Shown here: positions 20,115-29,601 of the stretch, one piece after another
Position numbering within the stretch: position 1 is the stretch's first letter
Layout: each line of letters starts with the position of its first letter
Assembly: GCA_963665005.2 (NCBI GenBank)
Contig: CAXXTQ010000001.1
Coordinates: 496,001-560,000, forward strand
DNA: 64,000 bases
Direction: 5' to 3'
Source of the DNA: G963665005 sp963665005
GTDB lineage: Bacteria; Bacillota; Clostridia; Christensenellales; SZUA-584
The notes under the pieces: generated by a model
What the model saw: the letters and a program-made list of their open reading frames with translations, nothing else
What the model was told of the DNA's origin: nothing
Databases searched by the model: none
Made by a program: the position numbers and the translations under genes

Positions 20115-20228
20115 ATGCGGATAGAAAATTACATTAAACGGGAAGAATTGCTGCTGGCCTGCGAAATCATAAAGGACGGCAGCAAGAAAACTAGCAGGCT
20201 CGAAAAGAAAGTTGAGGCAATATTTTGA
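20115..20228 (+). CDS. Small ORF (37 aa) translationally coupled to the kinase gene
   Basis: ATG at 20115, stop TGA at 20226-20228, overlapping the TTG start of the kinase by 3 nt (TTGA). It encodes a charged helical peptide, MRIENYIKREELLLACEI at the start and SRLEKKVEAIF at the end. The ribosome binding site is weak. The kinase start itself has only AAAGTTGAGG about 10 nt upstream, inside this ORF, which supports coupled translation. I recognise no family. It may be a real micro-protein partner or only a leader ORF. Confidence 0.5.
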   Translation: MRIENYIKREELLLACEIIKDGSKKTSRLEKKVEAIF

Positions 20229-21778
20229 TAGAAGAAATTGAGCAAAGGGGCTATACAAAAATTGCTCACCTTAAAACTGGCGGGCAGGGCGATGTTTATA
20301 CCTGCGAAAAGCAGGGCACTGCTTATCTTGTAAAAGTTGTTGATTTGCTTGAAGAAGAGCAGCTCGATGTGCTAAAAGGCATAAACGCGCTGGGTAATGA
20401 TTTTTTTCCAAGAATCATCGAAATAATAAACAGCGGTAAAAAAACTATTATTATACGCGAATTTATAAAAGGGACTACGCTGCACGATGAGATTGAAAAA
20501 AATGAGGTGTTTTCTTACCGCAGGGCAAAAGAAATTATATTTGATATATGCAGCGCGATTCGCGCTTTGCACGCTTTAAAGCCCCGTCCTATAATTTATC
20601 GTGATTTAAAACCTGAAAATGTTATTATCACACCCGAAGGCAAAATTAAGCTTATTGATTTTGGCATAGCGCGATACTATAAAACAGAATCGACGCGCGA
20701 TACTGTGCTTGCGGGAACAAAAGGGTATACTGCGCCCGAAGTTATGGCGGGAATGCAAAGCGATGAGAGAAGCGATGTTTACAGCATCGGCCTCGTTTTT
20801 TATGAACTTCTTTCGGGAAAATCTTTACAAGACCCTCCATTCCAAATTCGACCAATTGCGGAAAACAACGAATATATACCAGATTATACAGATGAGATTA
20901 TCGCTAAGGCAACGGATATAAACCAAACAAATCGGTACGCAACGATTGACGAGTTTGTTTATGACCTGGAAAACATAAAGCTAATCAAAGAAAAGCATAA
21001 AAGCAAAAAGAAAAGAAAAACAGTAATCGCAGTTTTGCTGGCAATCATTTTTTTAGCTGTTGCTGCCGCATTGTTATTTCCGTTGTTTTTTGGTGAAAAG
21101 GTAGAAACGCTTCTGGCGCTTGAGTTTGAAGACGAGAATGATATAAATTATTTAAGTATGGATTCAAAAGAGCGAATAGAAATAAGCGGCGGAACGTTAA
21201 ATGTAAAGGATTGGTGTGGTTTAAAATACAGGCCGAAAAACGGAATGCTTGTGCATTTTAAAGTAAAAACATCTGATCCGGGAGGATCATTAGGGCTTAG
21301 CCAATATAGATTAAACCCTTCTCTTCAATTTGAATGTATATATTATGATGAGCAAAAAAATACCGATATAACAACATGGGAGAAACAAATGCAGGGATTT
21401 CCGATTGTAAACTCGCAGCAATGGCTCGATATTATATTATACACAAACGAACAAAACAGCGCTGTTTATGCCGTGATTTGTGATAATGAAAGTAGAAAAA
21501 TAGCATATATTGCATATCAAATTCCCGAATTCTTTAACGAAGAAAGTACTTACATTGAAAAAGACAAAACCTTTTATGTAGAAATGATGACTTTTTTTGA
21601 GAGCGAGGATAATTTTCTGACGATAGATTATATCAATATATCACAGGGATCGCTAAAGCAGTATTTAAAAGAAAATATGGCGGCATATGCGCAGCACAGA
21701 TCGATAACAGACGAGTTTTTATCGCAGGATGTCGCAGATTTGCCCGAAATGGTGTTCAAACCGGCAAATGAATGGTAA
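20225..21778 (+). CDS. Membrane-spanning eukaryotic-type Ser/Thr protein kinase
   Basis: 517 residues. The N-terminal Hanks-type kinase has the glycine loop GGQGDV (19-24), the ATP-anchoring Lys37 in YLVKVVD, catalytic YRDLKPEN (Asp127), DFG (145-147) and the TAPE segment (169-172), so it should be active. One membrane span follows at about 266-288. The outer domain is about 225 residues and lacks PASTA repeats. Its pattern (LLALEFEDENDINYLSM..., ISGGTLNVKDW) suggests a jelly-roll or LamG-like fold. The kinase would thus read an extracellular signal. Start TTG is coupled to the upstream small ORF. No partner phosphatase or FHA protein lies nearby. Confidence 0.88.
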   Translation: MIEEIEQRGYTKIAHLKTGGQGDVYTCEKQGTAYLVKVVDLLEEEQLDVLKGINALGNDFFPRIIEIINSGKKTIIIREFIKGTTLHDEIEKNEVFSYRRAKEIIFDICSAIRALHALKPRPIIYRDLKPENVIITPEGKIKLIDFGIARYYKTESTRDTVLAGTKGYTAPEVMAGMQSDERSDVYSIGLVFYELLSGKSLQDPPFQIRPIAENNEYIPDYTDEIIAKATDINQTNRYATIDEFVYDLENIKLIKEKHKSKKKRKTVIAVLLAIIFLAVAAALLFPLFFGEKVETLLALEFEDENDINYLSMDSKERIEISGGTLNVKDWCGLKYRPKNGMLVHFKVKTSDPGGSLGLSQYRLNPSLQFECIYYDEQKNTDITTWEKQMQGFPIVNSQQWLDIILYTNEQNSAVYAVICDNESRKIAYIAYQIPEFFNEESTYIEKDKTFYVEMMTFFESEDNFLTIDYINISQGSLKQYLKENMAAYAQHRSITDEFLSQDVADLPEMVFKPANEW

Positions 21779-21780
21779 TA

Positions 21781-21797
21781 GTGAGCGCAAGGCTCAT
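21781..21797 (+). repeat. Third copy of the GTGAGC hairpin
   Basis: GTGAGC-GCAAG-GCTCAT, 3 nt after the kinase stop codon. It is similar to 20018-20036 but less conserved. Possible mRNA-end or REP-like structure. Confidence 0.45.
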
Positions 21798-21884
21798 TCT
21801 ATACAATGAATGCTTTATACGCTACAATTTTCATTAAAGAGATACATTGATATTATGTAAAGAAATTAAAAAAAGGAGATTGTT

Positions 21885-22679
21885 ATGAAAAAAACGGCAT
21901 TTGTATTTGGTCTTATAGGCGGGGTTTTGAGTATGTTCTTTTCATTGGCTGCGTGTGTTGATGCAATAATGAAATACGATGACTCCATATGGGAAGTGGT
22001 TTTTCCGCTGGCATGTATGTTTATTGCCATATTCTCTCTTACGATAGTTTTCAAGCTTAAGCAGGGTGCGCCCGAAGGCGACGTAAAGAACGGCACAGGA
22101 GGTCTAATCTTCGGCGGTATCGCGATATCGATCTTTGCTTGTATTGCGTTAGCCGCATCGTTTGAATATGAAGAGAATTCTTTTTTGATTGCTGTGTGGC
22201 TTATTTCTGCGCTGCTCTTGCTTACGAGCGCATTTATTTTCCGAGGAGCACAGAACCGTCCCGATGTTCAAAAACAGACAACGATCAAAGATTCAACAAT
22301 AAAGGCTTCTTTTATATTGGCAGTAATAGGCGCTGCCATAAACGTTATTTTTGCAATTTTACCTATTATTATAGGAACTGGTGACGACTGGCTGAAATAT
22401 ACCTTTAAAGATCATGGCGCAATGGCACCGGTTTTCTTCTGGCTGCTTGTGGTCTTATCGGCAATATCGGCAATCAGACTAAAAAAGAATTGCCTGCAAA
22501 GCGGAATCTTATTATTGACTTCGGGAGGCATGCTGCTTTTTACAGGGTTATCTACATTCACAATATATATTTTGCCTTGGTATTTAGATATTGTATTCCG
22601 TATGATACAATTTGCAGTAATAACTTCGGGTATTCTTGCTCTTGTAAGTATAAAACAAGAAAATAAGACAGCAAATTAA
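21885..22679 (+). CDS. Hypothetical polytopic membrane protein
   Basis: 264 residues with about seven hydrophobic segments, for example AFVFGLIGGVLSMFFSLAAC at the N-terminus and VFFWLLVVLSAISAIRL near residue 190. The two halves each begin with a similar FVFGLIGGVLS / FILAVIGAAIN motif, so it looks like an internal duplication of a four-helix DUF4064-like unit; that resemblance is weak. AAAAGGAG precedes the ATG. It lies about 105 nt after the kinase and 36 nt before two lipoprotein genes, so it probably belongs to the same transcription unit. Function unknown. Confidence 0.7.
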   Translation: MKKTAFVFGLIGGVLSMFFSLAACVDAIMKYDDSIWEVVFPLACMFIAIFSLTIVFKLKQGAPEGDVKNGTGGLIFGGIAISIFACIALAASFEYEENSFLIAVWLISALLLLTSAFIFRGAQNRPDVQKQTTIKDSTIKASFILAVIGAAINVIFAILPIIIGTGDDWLKYTFKDHGAMAPVFFWLLVVLSAISAIRLKKNCLQSGILLLTSGGMLLFTGLSTFTIYILPWYLDIVFRMIQFAVITSGILALVSIKQENKTAN

Positions 22680-22715
22680 TAATTATAGGACTCATCTGAA
22701 AGGAAGACGGTATAA

Positions 22716-23519
22716 ATGAAAAAAATAATAATGATAACAATTTGCCTGATTATGGCTGTAATGTTTGCGGCATGCACAGGCAATGGCACACAAACAAAAG
22801 AAGATCAGACAGATTCGCAACAGCAAGATAACCGCTGGGATAAAGAGGAGGAGCAGCAAGAAACGCCGGTGCCGACGCAACAGATTTTGCAGGAAAACGA
22901 TATTATAGGTTTGTGGCAGGTTACCAATTATAAAGGCGAAGATAATACTAATAACTGTGAGTTTATAGAGTTTACACAAGATAAGGCTATGCTGTATAAA
23001 ATGGGCGAATATATAAAGCAGGATAATGAATCATTCTCTTTGGACGACGGTAGAATGACATTGTTCTTATATGAGTATAAAGCTGCAATGGACGGCGATG
23101 AGATGCTTCTTGCACCTATAGATCCGCAGGATCCGCTTATGTTATTGAAAAAATCTTCTGAGCAAGAGATGGCGGCGCTTATAGAACAAGAAAGAATAGT
23201 AGATATAAAAGAACTTGTTGAAAATAAATGGGAAGCGATCGGCTATCAAACAGCTCCGGGCGCGAGCGCAGACAAAATTCCGCTTATTCAGAGCAATTTA
23301 TTGTTTTTTAATGAGGACGGAACATTCAAGGACGGAAAATTTGAAGGTACTTATGAGCTGGAAGAAGATAAGCTCGCAATGAAATATCGCTTAATAGGTA
23401 ATTGTTATACATTTACCATTACTATTAAAGAAAACACCGAAAAAGATTGGTATGATATGTCTTTGCTTACAGAAGATCAGAAAGTTGTATTTAATTTTCG
23501 GGCATTTGAAAAGAGATAA
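22716..23519 (+). CDS. Lipoprotein with two lipocalin-like modules
   Basis: 267 residues. The lipobox MFAAC gives lipidated Cys20, followed by a Gln/Asp-rich linker. Two similar beta-rich modules follow. The first is around IIGLWQVTNYKGEDNTN...FIEFTQDKAMLYKMGEY. The second is WEAIGYQTAPGA...NLLFFNEDGTFKDGKFEGTY. The xGxWxx opening and the TFxxDGxx / GTYxL pattern are typical of lipocalin-like repeats found in Clostridia lipoproteins. It is tethered to the outer membrane face, ligand unknown. A close relative follows 26 nt downstream. Confidence 0.75.
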   Translation: MKKIIMITICLIMAVMFAACTGNGTQTKEDQTDSQQQDNRWDKEEEQQETPVPTQQILQENDIIGLWQVTNYKGEDNTNNCEFIEFTQDKAMLYKMGEYIKQDNESFSLDDGRMTLFLYEYKAAMDGDEMLLAPIDPQDPLMLLKKSSEQEMAALIEQERIVDIKELVENKWEAIGYQTAPGASADKIPLIQSNLLFFNEDGTFKDGKFEGTYELEEDKLAMKYRLIGNCYTFTITIKENTEKDWYDMSLLTEDQKVVFNFRAFEKR

Positions 23520-23545
23520 ATACAAGCTATAATAAGGAGAACTAT

Positions 23546-24865
23546 ATGAAAAGAATAATAGCCTTTATCATAATAATTGCGCTGGCGGCTGGTTTTGCGG
23601 CATGCGGCGCGCCGGCAGAGCCCGAAAAAACCAAAGATGATTCACAAAAGCAGTGGGCTGAGCGTGTGCCCGATCCGACACAAGAGCCGACGCCCGAGCC
23701 TACATTGAGTGCGGCGGAAGAATTCGCACAGCAAAACGGCATTACACTGCCCGACATTGAAGGGGAAATAATTACAGACACAGAACAAATCAAAAAAACA
23801 ATAAAAGAACAGCCTTACTGGAGGTCTGCAAAAGACGAAGCGGATTTTACATTCATATACTGGTTTAAAGATGACGGACGTTACTGCGGATACAGCGACT
23901 CTCTCGGCGAAAGCTATAATATTGCAGGTAAGTGGTATTTTAACGATAATTGTCTTTGCACGGAACCGATAGATGGCCTTAACCCCGATACGGTTAATCA
24001 ATCCATTCCGGTCATAGTGAAGCAGGAGCAGGGGCAGAGCCTTTATATGTGCGATGAACATTTTTGCACACAATATGTTCCGGCGTCAAATGAAGAAAAG
24101 CAGACGGTATCTTCCGATACAACTATTTTGGCAAAATTGAGGCATTTTCTCTGTTCGGCGTCATGGGAGCTTGAGGGGCATTATGACGAAGAGGGAGATT
24201 ATTCGAATAAATCGTTATCAAGAGTATATACTTTTCTTGCTGACGGGCAGATAGTTATGAGGGAAGAAGGCAAGGACCTTGCGGGCTACTATACGTTAAA
24301 CCTCGGGCACGACGGTTTTTACGATTTAAATTATCTTCTTGCTGACGGGCAGACGTTTTATTCGCCTCTTTATGTAGACAACAGCACACATATTTCCGCA
24401 GTGTTTTTATACCCTGAATATATGAAAAATGCAAGTGATTTATACAAAGCGGTCAGCAAGCGCAATGTATCTGACATAGTGACGGCGCAAGAGCCCATTC
24501 CCGAATATGAAAATTCGGGCGCCTGGTCTATTGAGGTCGGGCAAACAAAAGTAACAAGCGATATGATAATGGCGGCATTCAATGCGGTGGATATCGACGT
24601 TGACGGCGTACCTTGCAAAGCGTATCAAATACTGTGGCTGGTGCCCTTTGACAGCGACGACACACCCGGCGGCATGGAGGTGGTTTTGCAGGACGGCACG
24701 ACAAAGAAGCTTGACAGCATGAAAATGTTATTTTCATACTTGGTAGTCAAGAAAGACGGCGAAACTTTGGAAAAACCGCTGTATGCTTTTCTTGATACAA
24801 CAGGGCAGTTCGAAGGTGACAAGCTCAGTGAGTCGCCTGTCATGCAAATTAAGATAGACGATTGA
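23546..24865 (+). CDS. Multidomain lipoprotein with lipocalin-like modules and a unique C-terminal domain
   Basis: 439 residues. Lipobox GFAAC (Cys20), then a Pro-Thr-Glu linker (DPTQEPTPEPTLS). Two modules match those in the preceding gene: WRSAKDEADFTFIYWFKDDG...IAGKWYF and WELEGHYDEEGDY...YTFLADGQIV...LAGYYTL. The last about 110 residues (GAWSIEVGQTKVTSDM to the end) form a separate domain with a cysteine and an acidic surface, which I do not recognise. AAGGAG precedes the ATG. Last gene of the kinase-linked unit; a strong terminator follows. Extracytoplasmic, role unknown. Confidence 0.75.
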   Translation: MKRIIAFIIIIALAAGFAACGAPAEPEKTKDDSQKQWAERVPDPTQEPTPEPTLSAAEEFAQQNGITLPDIEGEIITDTEQIKKTIKEQPYWRSAKDEADFTFIYWFKDDGRYCGYSDSLGESYNIAGKWYFNDNCLCTEPIDGLNPDTVNQSIPVIVKQEQGQSLYMCDEHFCTQYVPASNEEKQTVSSDTTILAKLRHFLCSASWELEGHYDEEGDYSNKSLSRVYTFLADGQIVMREEGKDLAGYYTLNLGHDGFYDLNYLLADGQTFYSPLYVDNSTHISAVFLYPEYMKNASDLYKAVSKRNVSDIVTAQEPIPEYENSGAWSIEVGQTKVTSDMIMAAFNAVDIDVDGVPCKAYQILWLVPFDSDDTPGGMEVVLQDGTTKKLDSMKMLFSYLVVKKDGETLEKPLYAFLDTTGQFEGDKLSESPVMQIKIDD

Positions 24866-24900
24866 TAAATAGCAAATTCGCCTTAATAGGCGTTTAGTAT

Positions 24901-24937
24901 AAACAGGGCGGGCATAAGCGCTTGCTCTGTTTTTTTA
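24901..24937 (+). terminator. Terminator after the lipoprotein pair
   Basis: Thirteen-pair stem AAACAGGGCGGGC / GCTTGCTCTGTTT (three G-U pairs), 6-nt loop, then seven T's. The remainder of 24866-25244 has no gene, apart from a perfect palindrome at 25077. Confidence 0.8.
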
Positions 24938-25076
24938 TTACGGTATTTAAGATAGGCGTTTTTGAAAGGCATCAACAAAAGATATAAAAAAGAATGGCAG
25001 AGAAATCAATGCCATTCATTATATATATTTAATATTATACTTAATCAATAGGTATTCCTATAGTGTGGTCAAAAGT

Positions 25077-25103
25077 AACTTCTCACCAACTTGGTGAGAA
25101 GTT
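25077..25103. repeat. Perfect 27-nt palindrome
   Basis: AACTTCTCACCAA, a central C, then TTGGTGAGAAGTT: 13-bp arms with a 1-nt centre. It lies 142 nt before the binding-protein gene. An ATAGG..CCTAT repeat stands just upstream. Too tight for an RNA hairpin loop, so a DNA-binding site or an excision footprint is more likely. Confidence 0.7.
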
Positions 25104-25244
25104 AGGAAGCAAGTAATCGGCACAAAGGTATGAGAAAATTGACATTCTGAGTATTGATTATTGAAATCTAATTTGGATTTGCTCAGAAGGAATTATATAA
25201 CATTCATCGCTCAGTTTGTGTTAAAATAGTTCAGAGGTACTTGA

Positions 25245-26740
25245 ATGAAAAAAATAGCTATTCTTTTATTGGCGATAACTTTAGTTATATCCGCAGGTTG
25301 TGTTAACCAAACATCTGTAATAAAGAATGAAAAAGATAGCCTTACATGGTGGTGTGAGAATAAATATTCACATGTAAACAATACAGGTGATTCTCAAGTA
25401 TACGAAGAGCTGATGAGTAAAACCGGTGTAGATGTTATTTTTATTCATCCGCCAAAAGGTGAGCATAGAGAGCGTTTTTTGGCTCTATTAAATGAACAAA
25501 CACTTCCCGATATTATTACGCATGACTTTGTTAATGATTACGCAGGAAGTGTCGAAAAAGCATTGAATGACGGGGTAATAATTCCGCTTAATGATATTAT
25601 AGAACAGTACTGTCCAAATCTAAATCAATATCTATTCGAAAATCCGGAAGTCAAAGAACTTATAAGCACTAAAGATGGGCGCATTTTCTGTTTTCCTTCC
25701 ATTCAACAGGAAAGAGAAATCAGAACATATATGGGCCCATTCATTAGGAAAGACTATTTAGATAAACTCGGACTAAACATGCCTGTAACGGTAGATGATT
25801 GTTATAAGGTAATGACAGCTATTAAAGTTGAACTAGAAATAACCCCCCTTTCTTTCTACGGCGGGAAAATTATTGATACGAATTTTCTTATCGGTGCATA
25901 CGGCATTAGCTGGGATTTTTATCAAGAAAACGGACAAGTTAAGTTCGGTCCAATGGAAGATGAATTTGTTGATTTATGCTTGAGTTCAAAAAGTGGTATA
26001 ACGAGGGACTAATATCGTCCGGAATTTTTACTGATTCACAGAAAACTTATGTGGCAAAAGCCAAGAGAGGCGAAATTGGTATATATATAGATTATATATC
26101 ATCCATGGCAACATATAAGAACGAGATTGAAGGGGCAGAGTTTGAACCGCTTAGCTACCCAGTGCTTGAAGAAGCAGACACTGCATTCTCAGGACATATA
26201 GCTCCAGTGTTTGTTCCTTACTCAAGCTGTTATATTTCCAGCAGTAACAAGGATATTGAAAAAACAGCAAAGCTACTTGATTATGCCTATTCAGAAGAGG
26301 GGGGGCTGCTTTTAAACTTTGGCATTCTGGGTGAGAGTTATGAGCTAATTGACGGCGAGCCTTATTATACTGAAGGTATAATAAATGATGGAGACGGTTT
26401 TTCAAATGCAGTTAAAAGATACTTGGCATCGGGTGCTTATATCAGAGACGAAAGACAGTTCAAACAAATGCTTATACTAGATTGTCAAAAGGAAGCGGTA
26501 ACTGTTTGGTCGAATACTCAAGCAGACAAACATCAGGTTTCGCCAATAGTCTTAACTCAGGAGCAGGCTGAAATTATATCTGATTTTAACAGTGTATATA
26601 AGGATACGCTTCTAAACTGGCTTAAAGATTTTTGTCTTTCTGACAATGCTACAACGGTGCAGGCACTAAGAGAGAAACTGCAGGAGCTGGGTATTAAAGA
26701 GGTTATAGGGATTTATCAAGAGGTTGTAGATGAAACCTAA
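25245..26740 (+). pseudogene. ABC sugar/oligosaccharide-binding lipoprotein, frameshifted
   Basis: An extracellular solute-binding protein of the LipO/YtcQ type split by one frameshift. The first part (25245-26012) has signal peptide and lipobox ISAGC (Cys19) and runs to GPMEDEFVDL. The continuation EFKKWYNEGLISSGIFT is in another frame, which stays open to 26740. The change lies at about 25972-25985. Joined, the protein would be about 498 residues, normal for the family. Downstream it overlaps the YesS-like regulator. No permease genes are adjacent, so it may have served as a sensor for that regulator rather than for uptake. A read error cannot be excluded. Confidence 0.8.
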
Positions 26741-28898
26741 ATCAAAAAGTAACAAATTGTTTCGAAAATGGCTGCTTATACAGTTTTCTTTTCTTACGTT
26801 CATGACCGCTGTTACAGTGGGGATTTATTTCTATTCAAATCATCACATAAAGAAGCAGCTTGACGAGCTTTATATCAGCAATTTAAAAAAAACTGAAGCT
26901 GAAGCTAACTCGGTTTTTGATTATGCAGTTTCGACAGTAAATGAATACATTATTCAGCCAAGAGTCAGGATGCTATCAGGACTGGATTTAAGCGAAAGTG
27001 AAAGAGACGTCGCAAGACTGATTGACGATATTAAACAGACAAACTCGACAGCAAAGGGTATATCAGAAATAATAATATACTTTAAAAATCAAGATATATT
27101 TATCAGCTCAGCGGGAGTGATGGATAGTAATATATTTAATGAAGTATATTCGTCAACTGGGGGGGATGAAAGAATTTCGATAGTTGAAGCAATATCGGAT
27201 GAATCTCTAGTGGACAGAATAATTCCTGTCAATAATGGGAGAAACGGTACGAATACAATTATTTATACGCAAGAGGCGGTTAATAATCTTTTTGTAAGTG
27301 CAATCATAGACTCTGTACAGATAGAAGATGTTTTACGCGTAAATCTTCAGAGCCATAATAATGTTTTCTGCGTTTTTTCGGGAAGTGAACTTTTATATAC
27401 TTCCAGTAGTGATATTCCAAATGAATTATATGAAATTGTCGGTTTAGAAGAGATTGATCAATTTCAAATAATAAAGACTGGGAACATGGAATATATCTAT
27501 ATGTCTTCTGAAGAAAATCGTGTTAAGTACGTTTCTTTGATAGATGAAGAGAATTACTTTGCAGGGCAATTTCGTATTCAACGCATAGCCATTATTATAC
27601 TAACCGCTTCGATATTATTGGGTGCGGGGATCTCGTACTATATAACAAGATACAAATATAAACCTGTTGAAACGGTTATCAATGTTTCAAAAGCAATTAC
27701 GCCTAGCTATATATTTGCCAGCGATGATAATGAGTTAGAACAAATCAAGGAAGCTATAGAATTTATATATAAACAGAAACAGCAGACAAAGGCTGTTCTT
27801 CAGGAACATAATATTTACATAAGAGAAAATGCTATAAAAATGCTTCTTGATGGAGATATTCGTTATCAAGATATAACCGAGCATGTAAAATCATTAATTG
27901 ATATCGATCATAGCGGAGTTTATTGTGTTGCAGTAATAGATGATGAGAAATATTATAATAAATATCGGGAAAGAGCAAACACGTTCGCATCAAAAACAAA
28001 ACATGTAGTTTCCAAAGGCGGTCGAGTTATTATGATATTTGAGTCAAAAGCTGAAGATGTTGTTGCTATGCTAAAAAAGCAAATATCTGAAGATAGCATG
28101 AACGGTAAGATTGCGGTTGGAATGGAAGGCATCGGCCAGGATGGGATTAAATCGAGTTATGAGCATGCGCTTCTAGGTTTAAGCAGAAAAATACTTCCTG
28201 ACACTCCGAGTGTTATACCGCCTCTTAGCAGCAGGGAAGCGGGGGCTATTACAATATCAACAGAAGACGAAATCCGACTGGGCGGCTTCATACAATCAGG
28301 AGATAAGGAAAAGGCATTGTTTGTGCTCGAGGAACTCACCAGGGACCATGGCATCAACAACCTAAATTATTTTTCGTATAAAACTTATCTATATAATATA
28401 TCAAACATAATTGTAAGAAGCGCTGAAAACGTATTGGGTGCAGATACAATAAGAAAGCTGCTTGAAGAACTCAATTTGGTATTTAAACAGGAAGATTATC
28501 AAAGCATTTCTAAAGCCTTAATTGATTCAACTAAATATGTTACAGAGCATTATAGAGAAAAAAAGAACAGTTCAAACAAAAACCTTAACGTAAATATTGT
28601 TAAATATATAGAAAACAAGATATCAGATTCTCAACTTTCATCAGATATGATTGCTGAAGCGATGAATATTAATTCAGCTTATCTGAGACGGTTCTTTAAA
28701 GAACAAAATGGAATTACATTATGGGATTTTATTAATATGAAAAGAATTGAGGGTGCAAAAAACAAGCTCATTACAACTGATTTAAGCATAAAAAAGATAT
28801 CTTCAAGCTGTGGATATGTTAGCATCTCGACTTTTGTCAGAACGTTCAAAAAATTCTCGGGCATGACGCCGGGACACTTCAGAAACTTATATAGATAG
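26730..28898 (+). CDS. YesS-like AraC-family regulator with extracytoplasmic sensor
   Basis: 722 residues. Membrane spans at about 12-32 and 285-305 bracket an outer sensory domain of about 250 residues. A cytosolic region follows, and two helix-turn-helix units of the AraC type lie at about 620-720 (SSDMIAEAMNINSAYLRRFF and KKISSSCGYVSISTFVRTFKK). This is the one-component YesS architecture, in which a membrane sensor is fused to the DNA-binding domain; it commonly controls oligosaccharide ABC transporters. It overlaps the binding-protein gene by 11 nt (ATG inside the upstream reading frame), implying coupled function. Its operator is not identified. Confidence 0.88.
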   Translation: MKPKSKSNKLFRKWLLIQFSFLTFMTAVTVGIYFYSNHHIKKQLDELYISNLKKTEAEANSVFDYAVSTVNEYIIQPRVRMLSGLDLSESERDVARLIDDIKQTNSTAKGISEIIIYFKNQDIFISSAGVMDSNIFNEVYSSTGGDERISIVEAISDESLVDRIIPVNNGRNGTNTIIYTQEAVNNLFVSAIIDSVQIEDVLRVNLQSHNNVFCVFSGSELLYTSSSDIPNELYEIVGLEEIDQFQIIKTGNMEYIYMSSEENRVKYVSLIDEENYFAGQFRIQRIAIIILTASILLGAGISYYITRYKYKPVETVINVSKAITPSYIFASDDNELEQIKEAIEFIYKQKQQTKAVLQEHNIYIRENAIKMLLDGDIRYQDITEHVKSLIDIDHSGVYCVAVIDDEKYYNKYRERANTFASKTKHVVSKGGRVIMIFESKAEDVVAMLKKQISEDSMNGKIAVGMEGIGQDGIKSSYEHALLGLSRKILPDTPSVIPPLSSREAGAITISTEDEIRLGGFIQSGDKEKALFVLEELTRDHGINNLNYFSYKTYLYNISNIIVRSAENVLGADTIRKLLEELNLVFKQEDYQSISKALIDSTKYVTEHYREKKNSSNKNLNVNIVKYIENKISDSQLSSDMIAEAMNINSAYLRRFFKEQNGITLWDFINMKRIEGAKNKLITTDLSIKKISSSCGYVSISTFVRTFKKFSGMTPGHFRNLYR

Positions 28899-28999
28899 CC
28901 TTTTCTTTAGAAATTGTGCCAAACTGAATACATAATAACGAAGTGAATATTTAATGTTCGCTTTATTTTGTTTACCATAAACACACAGGAGGTATGCTT

Positions 29000-29581
29000 A
29001 TGAAAAAAGCACTTACAGTATTGTCAATGTTATTGTTTATTTTAGCAGTATCGGCATGCGGTGCTGATAATAAGGATTTGGAGAATATAGATGATAGAAA
29101 TGTACAAGCGGTGGTGAAAGCGGCTGTTGAAGATGTACAAGAGATAGAAAAAACTACTGATGCGGTAGAAAGTGAAGCGTCAGAGCAACCGCAAAACAGC
29201 GGAACCCCTAAAGAGTCTGCGGCAGAGGCTGATCCCGAGGAAGAGCAGGCGGAGGCTGACAGGCAAAAGCTGCTTGAATACCTTCAAATACTCGGACTGG
29301 ATGAAAACGCACAGTATACTATGCTGGATAAGGTCCCGATCAAAGGCAGTGAAGAGATGAGTATTCTTACTGATATAATGGAAATAGACGATGAAACGTT
29401 TGATGTGATTATTGATACAATGGAATCAAACGGTTGTTATCTTGTCTCAGACATAATGAGAGATGAAGAAAAGCAAACAACTTTTATGCAGTTTAGAAAC
29501 GCTAAAGATACATTATATATCGAATTGGTATATAGCGCTGATGCAGATTATATCAATATTATTTTTTCACCAATTAATTAA
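29000..29581 (+). CDS. Acidic lipoprotein, unknown function
   Basis: 193 residues from the ATG at 29000 (GGAGGT seven bases upstream; the ATG two codons earlier is too close to it). Lipobox AVSAC gives lipidated Cys20. Residues about 25-90 are a very acidic Glu/Ala/Gln linker. The folded C-terminal part (LLEYLQILGLDENAQYTML...MESNGCYLVSDIM...) is about 100 residues with one Cys. I do not recognise it. First of three short genes in a row, together with a small acidic cytosolic protein and a second lipoprotein. Confidence 0.7.
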   Translation: MKKALTVLSMLLFILAVSACGADNKDLENIDDRNVQAVVKAAVEDVQEIEKTTDAVESEASEQPQNSGTPKESAAEADPEEEQAEADRQKLLEYLQILGLDENAQYTMLDKVPIKGSEEMSILTDIMEIDDETFDVIIDTMESNGCYLVSDIMRDEEKQTTFMQFRNAKDTLYIELVYSADADYINIIFSPIN

Positions 29582-29601
29582 TATGAAAAGGAGTATGGAT
29601 T

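Noticed and set aside
25077..25103. Reading the palindrome as a transcription terminator
   Set aside because: There is no T run, the central loop would be a single base, and the preceding operon already has a terminator at 24901.
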